DNA of 64,000 nt from Macquaria australasica. Taxonomy: Eukaryota; Chordata; Actinopteri; Centrarchiformes; Percichthyidae. Of the stretch, positions 48,933 through 57,864 are shown in pieces. The stretch lies in contig SEMN01000094.1 of the NCBI GenBank assembly GCA_005408345.1, positions 434,001 through 498,000 on the forward strand, given 5' to 3'. The notes beneath the pieces were generated by a model. That model did not search any database, was not told where the DNA came from, and saw only the letters and a program-made list of their open reading frames with translations. Both the position numbers and the translations under genes were made by a program. Position 1 is the first letter of the stretch; each line of letters begins with the position of its first letter.

Positions 48933-51642
48933 TCAGTCTGCGTGTGCATTTGTTGTTGGTGGTGATTTTCCTGCCATGCCGCCAAGAGTGCTTCCCAAAG
49001 CCAACAATATAGCCGCCAGAACTCCCACAGTCCCCAGTCTCCCCAGAGCGGCGGTACCCAGTGCTGCGGCCCCAAGCGCCCCGGCTCCAATAGGTGCTGC
49101 TGCTGCAGTGATCGTCTCCATGCCGATTCCTTTAATTAGCTCTGGCCCCGTGAGGAGGCCCTTTTGTAGATTTACCTCAGTGTGGAACGGGCTCTTTGGT
49201 GCACCCAGAACAAATGCCCCTACTGCAACAAGGGTGATTGTTATAAGTTCTGATGTTGTCGGCAGACTTGCTGTCAGTGTTACACCTCGCATTGCCAGAA
49301 TTGCACCAACAACAACTGAACCTAAAACTGATAAAGCTGAATTTCTTGACCTGAACGCCTGTTTCGCTGCAACACTTGCAGCTCCGACTGACACCCCTGC
49401 AGCTGTAGCTGCTCCTAACGTTCCCCCCAAGCTGCTTCGGGTCCCTAGAGAGGAGCTCCATTGCAGAATGGCTCTCAGGGCAACGGATGATATTATAGCA
49501 GCTCCCGCAGCAACCTTTCCAGCCACCTCTTGCCCCAGCCCGGTCGTGGCCACTGTTCCCAGCCCAGCTCCTAGCAGCCCTGCAGACAGAAACGCCACCC
49601 AGAGGACTGACTGCAGCATCAAAACCACCTCAGCTTCAGACCCCTCTCCTGCTTCACCTGCCCCTAAACCTACTGAAAATCCCAGAATCCCCACAAAAAC
49701 AGAGTAGAAGAATATCCTCTCCAGAAGTCTGCACCCAGTTTTAGATTTTGGTCTTCGTGTCATCCTCTCTGTCAGAGCCTTTCGGAGGGCACAAAGCACA
49801 GAGATGGTCAACCCCATGACGAAGAGTCCAACTATGGCACCCATTCTGCCATATACGACACTGAGGTAAAGAGTGGTGAAGATGATTAACAGAGCTGTGG
49901 TCATGTCGTTAATATTAGAGTATGAGTAGACTATAAGGACCAGAATGCCTTGGGCTGCGATGTAGAGCCATGGTGGAAGGATGCCGGCTAACACTCCAGT
50001 AGTGACGGCACCCACCACAACGGAGGCTCCTGTTGTGGCCTCCACTAACCACGGCAACCTCCCTCCAACTTTGGTCCACAGCTTCATCACCATGGCAGCG
50101 AGGAGGAAACCACTTCCCAGAGAAATGAGCACCGAGGTGAACACGAGGCATGCCGTCACCACCCCGACACCCGTGGAGCCGGCTCGCCCAGCAGCCAGAG
50201 TCGCAGCAGTCAGCAGGACGCCATCTCCGGTCAGCGTGGGCTCAAGTGCAAATAATGCAGCTTCTCCAAAAGCAAAACCCGCTGCTGCAGTTTGTAGCAT
50301 TGTCTTCACCTTGCCAAAAACACCTGGGAGGGGTAAAAACACTAGGATTTAAATACAAATATTTTCTACTAAGTACATTTACTTCAATACTGCACTTAAA
50401 GTGTAAAGTGGCACCAATTTTACACATGAAGTTCAGTTGTATTAACAGTTATATAATGTTCGTTGTGCTGAGAAAATAACCCTGATGATGTCATCAATGT
50501 TTGTATTTTTGGGGCATTTTATGTCTGGGAGTTGTTAAAGTAGATTAAATTAGAGCAAATGAAGGGAGAGAGACTGGGAACGACTGCATCAGGGGCAGTG
50601 CAGTTCAAAAATCCTGCCTTACATACTGTGGCGTGGAGTTCAAAAGATGTGGACATTCCCCAGACAGGGGAAGTGTAACAAAAGATGGTGCTGAGCTGCA
50701 TTGTGGGAAATATAGGATGCAGTGTTTTTGGAGTTTGATACACAGTATTTATTTCTTCTTTTTTTTTTTTGTTCTTTCTTTTTTGTGTCAGTGCTCTATA
50801 AATAAATGTTAATATTATTATATAGTATAAAATTAGGAATATAGTAAACTACATTTATCTGACAGCTACAGCTACTAGTTACTTTGTACATTAAGATTTT
50901 ACAAACAAAACATATGATCAAATTATAAAATATGATGCCTTGTTATAGATCAAAGTACGCTGCATTAAACTGCTGCTTCTATGTTGAAACATCAATATTA
51001 ATCCAATAATATAAATAGTAATACAGTATAAAACTGTGAAAAGTGCCACTCTACATTAGGAGTACTTTTGCACTTACATAATATATCTGTACTTTTATTA
51101 ACTACACTGTGAATGCAGGACTTTTATTTGCAATGGAGTACATTTATATTGTGGTATTGCTACTTTTACTAGTAAAAGGCAAAGTAAGTATTCAGGATGT
51201 GAATACTTCTTCCACCACGTGTTACCACACGCTATGAACTGCTCCTGTCACTTTAAGAGGAAAGCGAAACCACTTGAGCGCTTCCGTGCTGAAACTTAAA
51301 ACCAGGAAGTCTGTCTGAACTGCGAAAGAACAACAAGCATCTCAGCAGACCGTCTCGCTGCCTAAATACAGGTGCCAATGCAAGTTTATTCTCCGCAAAA
51401 AAAAAAAAAAAAAGTTACTCATGCTCTGTCTGAACTCTGGTTAATATTAGGTGTCACAACAGCAACTCTGTGACTTTTCTGAAGCTTTCAGACCCTGTTC
51501 AGATATCAGCCCCATCGCATGAAAGCAGCTGAATGGACATCTGATACAGTGTTCAAAATCTCAAGTTTAGCTTAACCATTTTGTTTTTGGACTTGTTTCT
51601 GCAGTGTAACGACGCCTTACCAAGGCCTGCTGCTTCTGCCAT
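48933..51642 (-). CDS. Unrecognised 470-aa Ala/Gly-rich multi-pass membrane protein
   Basis: I do not recognise this gene. Exon 2 (50323-48933) holds almost the whole protein in one open frame. The proposed exon 1 (51642-51621) has ATG in CCATGG context, encodes MAEAAGL plus one base, and ends at a strong donor (CTTG|GTAAGG). The exon 2 acceptor (CCCTCCCAG) restores phase to give MAEAAGLGVFGKVKTMLQ. The protein is very hydrophobic, with roughly 8-12 potential membrane segments rich in Ala, Gly and Ser with GxxxG patterns. One cluster of basic residues (RKALTERMTRRPKSKTGCR, about 190-210) probably faces the cytosol, and the tail is polar (KSPPTTNAHAD). No catalytic motif or signal-peptide cleavage site is obvious. 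An ISRE-like box lies in intron 1 and a LINE abuts the 5' side. The open frame is solid; exon 1 is an inference. Confidence 0.7.
50850..51220 (+). mobile_element. Partial hAT-like MITE (CTTCCACCAC-ended)
   Basis: The right end of the element also seen at 53534-54108 and 55121-56456, including GTACTTTTATT, GCAGGACTTTTATTTG and terminal CTTCCACCAC. The left part is missing or diverged. It fills much of intron 1 of the 470-aa gene. Confidence 0.6.
51260..51270. promoter_or_regulatory. Interferon-stimulated response element-like site
   Basis: GAAAGCGAAAC matches the ISRE core GAAANNGAAA. A further GCGAAAGAAC lies about 65 bp to the right. ISREs work in either orientation. The site is in intron 1 of the minus-strand 470-aa gene. 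On the plus strand it is followed by an A/T-rich ACTTAAAACC stretch about 30 bp on, as in a compact interferon-gene promoter. Function is inferred only. Confidence 0.5.
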
Positions 51643-51667
51643 GGCTCCCTGTGGCTCCCTGTGGCTC

Positions 51668-53000
51668 CACCTGGTCTTCTTCTTCTTCTTGTTCGGGTTT
51701 TATGGCGGTTGGCAAACAACGTTATGGTGCATTACCGCCACCAACTGGACTGGAGCGTGGATCTGGATCTAATTGTATCTAGCTTTTTACCTTTTTGTAT
51801 TTAAAAAAAAAAAAAAGACATTCTCTCTATTAACTTTGTTCTTCTCAAATACTGAAACAAAAATAGATGACACTCTTCCCTGGAGTTTCTTTGTAAAATA
51901 TCCTGTAGATCGAATTAATTAAATAATTAATTAATCTTTTTTTCTTCCAGGTTCTGTACCAGTTCTCTTCTCTCAGCCTCATATTTTGGACAGTGGCTCA
52001 TGACGTGTTCTACTGTTTCTCGTTCAGCCACACCTTCCTGCATTATGCTTTCCTGTCTTAAATAATGTACTGTTTAACCCTGTGTGGTCAAAACGTCTCC
52101 TCTCTCCGGCTTCTCCCCGTGCTTCTCGTCCTGCCTACCTTCCTTTGAATTCTGCAGAACCACCTTCCTGTTCTCTCTTCTTCTTCCCGCTCCTTCTGCC
52201 ACCTCTCCTTCAACTTTTGTTTAACTATCGTCGTCATTTCCGTTTTACTAAAGGGTCCAGTGATGTCAGTGTGATTTGTTTGTGTGGCTTCTTTTGCATA
52301 CCTGTCAGCTCTTTCATTCCCTTCAATCCCTATATGTGCTGGTATCCATACAAATGCCATAATTAATCCCATCATTTGAATTCTATATAGTGTTTGCTGA
52401 ATCTCTAATAAAATATCTGGTCTGCTGTCTGATTGGCTGTGCTTCAAGCTGGTTAATGAGCATATTACTGCCCTTAAAGGTCTCTCTTCTTCAACCCATT
52501 GCAATGCTGATGAAATTGCCAGCATAACCCCAGTATATACAGATAACCCATCACTGACTCGTTTGCTAATTTTAACGTTGAAATCTGGAACTATGAGGGC
52601 AATAGCAATTTTGTTTGCCAGGTTCTTTGAAGCGTCTGTATAAATTCGAACACAGCTCTAATAGTTATTTTCTATGTAGGTTTTTATTATCTGCGGATGT
52701 CAAATAAACTCTTTTTCTTTGCTCTTTATCCCAAGCAAGGTGAGATCTACAGTAGGTTCAGGTACCGTAGGACTAATGTTTATTTCAGTTATTTCTAGCT
52801 CTTTTGCTTTCTGCTCAACTGTCCATCCAAAACTTTTTTGTTTCTCTCCTCTCCTTTTCCCAACATGGTTTCAGTGTTTCTTGCGTTGGCTCCACCTTTC
52901 CCGGTAAGATGTCACATTTGACCCTCAGTGGGCGGAACCAACCAGCATAAGACGTCAGGAAAGTGGACGAGATGAGGCGGCGACAAACAGCAGCCTTCAA
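51668..53000 (-). mobile_element. Degenerate 5'-truncated LINE with RNase H (I/Nimb-like)
   Basis: Minus-strand remains of a non-LTR retrotransposon. RNase H motifs are readable over frameshifts and stops: RIYTDASKNLANK near 52650, YTGVMLAISSALQWVEEE, and FVWIPAHIGIEGNERADRYA. A basic segment (KERWQKEREEEERTGRW) follows. Past a frameshift a C-terminal ETVEHVMSHCPKYEAERREL suggests a CCHC-like knuckle. The 3' region has GGTGGCGGTAATGCACC and ends in (GAA)n, as in fish elements with an RNase H domain after the reverse transcriptase. The reverse transcriptase itself is absent. Inactive. Confidence 0.75.
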
Positions 53001-53533
53001 AGAATATACAGGAAGTCACAGAAATATGTACATCCTGTTAGAGCCACATGTGGGCTACCTGTAGTTTGCAGATCACGTTCGGATAGTTGAAATAGGCTGA
53101 AATAAACTTTATTAATATTCATATCAACCACACAAGATATGTTTGTTAACAGATGAAAACGCCACTGCACAACATACAGCCTGCAATCTAGCGTTCAATA
53201 TTACAGTTACAGAGAAAATTAGGATTTTCTGCAAAACGTGATGTTTGCGGTCAAAATTAAGAGCCAATCAGCTCTTTGATCACGCGACAGCCACGCGTTT
53301 CCCATCATGCCCTGGGTCTTGCGCTCGGCGGAGAGCGCCTGCAGCGCCTGGCTCTAAAAACTGCGGCCGCCTCGATCTCGTGAGGTCATCGTTGCCCACG
53401 TGTGCATGACGTCAGAGCAAGTCGGGATCAAGTCGGGTTCAAGTCTGACACGAATCTGACCGGCGTGCATTGAGCGGCCTGCCTTATCTCGAACGTGCCT
53501 ATTATCAGAGTAGTGGTGTGACAGCCTATTGAC
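53001..53533. other. Intergenic GC-rich block with CRE and E-box
   Basis: Around 53290-53470 the sequence becomes CpG-rich, with CACGTG at 53399-53404 and TGACGTCA at 53408-53415. It is either a promoter remnant (it lies upstream of the 470-aa gene, beyond the LINE) or part of a dispersed repeat. No exon is seen. Confidence 0.35.
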
Positions 53534-54108
53534 CTATGGTAGAAAGTAACTAAGGACATTTACTCAAGTACTATACTTAAGTACAGTTTGGAGGTACTTG
53601 TACTTTACTTGAGGGTTACCATCTCATGCTACTTTATACTTCTAATCCACTTTATTTCAGAGGCAAATAATGTGCTTTTTACTTACTTTTTACTACATTT
53701 ATTTGATAAGTTTAGTTACTAGTTACTTTGCAGACTCCGATGAATATTTCAAAATATAATCAACAAATGAAATATGATGTATCATTATAGGTTAAGATAA
53801 GAGACTTTATTGATCCCTGAGGGGGAAATTCACAAGCCACCCCACAGTATATAAAATAATTAAAATGAGCTCCACCTTCACCAGCTGCTACATTAAAGTG
53901 ATGGACACATTAATTAATCAATAATTAGAAGACAATAATATAATATGCATTATTCAGAAATGGGCCATTCTACACAATGAGTACTTTTACTTTTGGTAAG
54001 TATATTTTGATGCTAATACTTTTTACTTAAAAAAAAAAAATTAAATGCAGGATCTTTACTTGTAACAGAGAATTTCTGTACTGTGGTATTGTGCTTCTTC
54101 CACCACTG
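53534..54108 (+). mobile_element. hAT-like MITE, copy with inserted LINE tail
   Basis: Begins near GGTAGAAAGTAACTAAGGAC and ends CTTCCACCACTG, with internal ACTTTATACTTCTAATCCAC, matching the element at 55121-56456. At about 53790-53860 it carries a TTTATTGATCCCTGAGGGGG segment typical of a fish retroelement tail. No target duplication remains. Confidence 0.65.
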
Positions 54109-54110
54109 GT

Positions 54111-54141
<31 letters not shown>

Positions 54142-55112
54142 AAATATTGACTGCTGCCACTGTTAGTACAGCCTACAAAACATACTTGCAGTGATAGAGA
54201 GATTTATTTATTGATACTCAGCCCATCATATGAAGTCTGGACTCAACAATCTTAGCAGGTTTAGAGGCTTAACCAGTTAACAGCTCACATATGACATTTC
54301 CATAACCACAATATAAACCAGTAAACATATTGTATTGCATGATTTGAGTTTTTCTTGTATGTTAATGAGATACAAACTGAATTCAGGTTATAGTATGAAT
54401 AGCGTTCAACCGTTTGCAATGGTTGAAATAACTTCTGCCTTTTTCTAGTCTTAGTGCGCCTCCTGCTGGACTCGGCTGTACTCTGCTAAATACTCTATGT
54501 TGGAGCACCTCTCTGATCAAATAGAAAACACACAAGTACCATGGAGAGCTCAATACAGGCTAAGTAATGACTGTCCTTTTCAGCTATTAACCTTCCAAAG
54601 TTTATGATAGTTGTTTTATTTTTTGAAAAGATACTAGTATCTAGATAGCCTTGCTAATTCAAGATCAGTTTCAATTCATGTTAATCTTGGTTCTTGCCAT
54701 TACCATGTCATTTTATAGCCATAAAAAGTACACAGTTTCTCTCACTTAAGTGTCACTTAAAACTGAGACACAAAAAAGACTGTTTTTTAAAGTTTCTCAG
54801 ATAAAATGCTGTCCTTTGGGTCCGAAGGAATTGTTAGAGGAACATTCAGGTGAAAAGATGTAGATGTCCTGGGTGCCAGAATCTCCTGACATCAGTCTGC
54901 TAAACAGTCATGGAAAGTATCATCCATCTATCAACCTAACGGAAGTCAACTGAACTGATGTCTGCATGGTCGGTTTAAGTTCAGGATGCTACAGGTATCT
55001 TACATCACGCCCAAATGATATTTAGCAGGGGTTTCTTGTCACTGAGTGTACATTTTACTATACTGCTATGCTATTACTTGGCCTACTCATTCACTTTGAG
55101 GTTATTGGATGG
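54109..55112. other. Intergenic DNA
   Basis: A short TA tract (54111-54132) is followed by AT-rich sequence with no recognised gene or well-bounded element. Confidence 0.5.
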
Positions 55113-56464
55113 CTGGAGCGCAGTCGTGGAAAGTAACTAAGTACTGTACTTAAGTACAATTTTATGGTGATTGAACTTTACTTTAGTATATCAATTTTCT
55201 GCTATATGCTCTAAACTTGAGCTATCCAACTGAGCTCAAATAAACCTTTAATGTGCTGCAGAAAATATTCATGGAGATAGAACCAATGAAAATGACACGC
55301 AGAGTGTGCAGTCTGAGTGTCAAGCTGTAAATGTTGGATTAATCAAAGAAAGACATTTAGATACAGCATGCTTTTTGTTCCCTTTTATAACTTGTATTCA
55401 AATACATTCCAGGATAATGGAAGGGGTTGTTAAATGTAAATAAGAAACAGATAACAGAGAAACAGACTTTAATTCAAAACTGGCCTTAATTTCTGATCTT
55501 CTCTGTTAACAAAATTCCTTCTGTAGTATAAATATTGTGGCACTGATATTAACACTAAAAATGTGAATAATGCTAAATTTACAATGACCAGCAATTCAGT
55601 ACTTTCAGTAACTATTTAGTACTAGGTAACGTTTTATCTTAAACTGACTTATCCACAAAAGATCAACCTTTATTTCTTTAATCATAGATTGCACCCCCAG
55701 CAATTGCACTGTATTTTTTCTTGTTTTTTATTGGTCTCTTGATCTTGCAATTGTAATGGTTCAAAATAATGTGACATTCTGGTCATTTTATCAAAAGTTA
55801 GCCAAGTTGTAACACTGTTAGAAACTATTTTTACACTTCTTAATGGCTATTACATTATATTAGATTTTACATTTTAAAAAACATATGATAAGCTTATAAA
55901 TACATTGTTAAAATTTAAACCATTTTGGCTGTGACAAAAAAACAGTGTTTGGTTGTGGCCCCTTGTCATATTTCAGATGTCAGATGTCATTTTCCCTCTA
56001 CACTTCTCAGATGGTTTTACTGTTTGAGGTCCAAATAGATAAAGGTATCCAATACTTCACAAAACAGCAGCTTTAGAGAAAAGTCCCCCCAAAAAAATGC
56101 AAATTTGTGTAGCAGAACTTTGTTTTTTCTTCTTTCTTCTCCCATTAATCATCTCACGAGCCCTCAAATTTATCTTGTGACCCCTAGGTTGGGAACCACT
56201 GGACTAAAGTAGTTAAAACTATCTCTTCCTCAACCAGCTACAACAGTAAAATGCCACTTACACGTTGCTGTATCAGCATCAACAATCTAATAATGTAATA
56301 TATAGCAATATAACAGTCACAGATATAATACTTTTAGCCTACTTAAGTAGGCTTTTTAATGCAGGGTTTTTACCTGTAATGGAGTATGTTTACATTGTTG
56401 TATTGGTACTTTTATTTAAGTAGGCCTAAATGATCTGAGTATTTCTTCCACCACTGCTGGAGGG
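55113..56464 (+). mobile_element. hAT-like MITE with 8-bp target-site duplication
   Basis: The element spans 55121-56456, starting CAGTCGTGGAAAGTAACTAAG and ending CTTCCACCACTG, which form terminal inverted repeats. It is flanked by CTGGAGCG (55113-55120) and CTGGAGGG (56457-56464), a 7/8 match for an 8-bp duplication, the hAT hallmark. It has no coding capacity. Its right end lies within 270 bp of the naga copy 1 first exon boundary. Confidence 0.7.
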
Positions 56465-56499
56465 GAACCAGGTAAGGGAAACGTGGATGTAGTTGATGG

Positions 56500-56725
56500 A
56501 CCCGATAAAAACAAATGAGCAGCATCTCTGTTGTCATGGTCACAGGTGGCCCTTTTCATTGGTGTCCGAGCGTCAAGAAGGCGGGTCTTTCCTGTCAGGG
56601 AACAAACGCTTTAGCTACAAGAAGAGAGGAAAGTTGGCGAAAGGATGCTACTCAGTGACCGACCCAACCACGTGGCGAGTGAAGCGACTGCGGAATCAAA
56701 CTTAATTGAGTTCACCGGGGTTCAA
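56500..56725 (+). promoter_or_regulatory. Presumed naga copy 1 promoter and non-coding exon 1
   Basis: TTCACCGGGGTTCAA|GTAAGT at 56711-56731 matches the leader exon end of copy 2 (TCACCGAATTTCA|GTAAGT, 63259-63277), so exon 1 likely ends at 56725. CACGTG lies at 56669-56674. In the frame of the mature enzyme this exon has a TAA shortly before its end and no later ATG, so it cannot supply a start codon. Confidence 0.55.
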
Positions 56726-57864
56726 GTAAGTCCGACTATATAACTTACATATGATTACTTTTTGGCTAAACTGACACCATTAAAAGTGTGCCGAATTAGG
56801 TGATTGCAGTTCCTGTTTGCAGTGTTCCCATGAATGTACATGCAAATATCACTGGATTCCTTTGACACCGAAGAAAACTTAAAAAATTTGACGATTCTCA
56901 GGCAAGTTCTTGAGTTATAAGGACAGTCATTTTACTTTTATTTCTATTTATTTCATTGATTTACAGACATTTGTTCGCCATGGCGATGGATATGGTATCC
57001 TCTGGAAGTGTACATCACACAGAATCTAAAAATATATATGTCATGTCTGTGTGTTTAGATTTGACGGAGTTATGACTCTGAGAAGGAGGGATTTTTAAAG
57101 TAAATTGCATCAATTGGTATAGACCTAAGTGACCTACCTTAATTGCATGAGCTGTATGTGACAGCCACTGCAGCAGCAGCAGCTGCTGACTGTGTTGGGG
57201 AGAGGGCCAAATTCCCCTCGGGAAGCACGTGACATTATGACTTTTTTTGTCAAGGAAACCTCTAAATGCTTTAACATGATATATGGACAAAACCGAATAA
57301 ACTGCTTTCAATTATTTGTTCCAGACATTATTATTATTATCATTCTTTTTTTTTTAATCAGAAATTAAATTGTCAAAATTTTAATGTTTTTGCTTTCACA
57401 GCAAAAACGTCGCTCATTCATGTAGACTAGAAAGTTCAGCAAAAACAAGTGTCAGGCTGTAGAGTACTGTGGCTTCACACCTTTTTTGTGCTGACAGCTA
57501 GCCTGTAAATGCAAATGTAATGACAATGCAAATACAACCTTTCTGTCACTTGTCGTTGTAATGTAAATGATTTTACACTGATAAAGTAGGGAAATGACTG
57601 AAGGTGTGCGTGAGATGCCTGTCATTTCTCACTCACAATACACACAGTATATTGGCAGTTTTTACTGACAGCTTTAATAAAAAACAGCTTTTAACGAAAA
57701 TGCATTAACAAAGGATATGATCAAGTGATTTTGCTGCAGGACACAAATACACAGAAACTGTAAAACTAGAGTTTCATTAATCAGACATCTTCCCAACAGG
57801 TCATCTTGTCTCTCAGGTGTAACCGGAGCACCTGAAGCTTGACATCATTCTCACCACAGCACTG

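Noticed and set aside
48829..49707. 292-codon plus-strand open frame opposite the 470-aa gene
   Set aside because: Antisense shadow of a GC-rich minus-strand coding exon. It has no splice or family support, and the minus frame is longer and joins an exon with proper signals.
50324..50342. ATG at 50342 as the start of the 470-aa protein (MFLPLPG)
   Set aside because: These codons overlap a clean CCCTCCCAG acceptor, so they are probably intron. Joining the 51621-51642 exon gives an in-phase start with a strong context.
51581..51772. Plus-strand frame with a signal-peptide-like MAPCGSLWLHLV start
   Set aside because: Most of it reads through the LINE 3' end on the wrong strand. It is kept only as an alternative explanation for the nearby ISRE.
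56493..56705. 70-codon frame starting MMDPIKTNEQ upstream of naga copy 1
   Set aside because: It lies in the presumed promoter/leader exon, ends before the donor, is not in frame with the enzyme, and matches nothing known.
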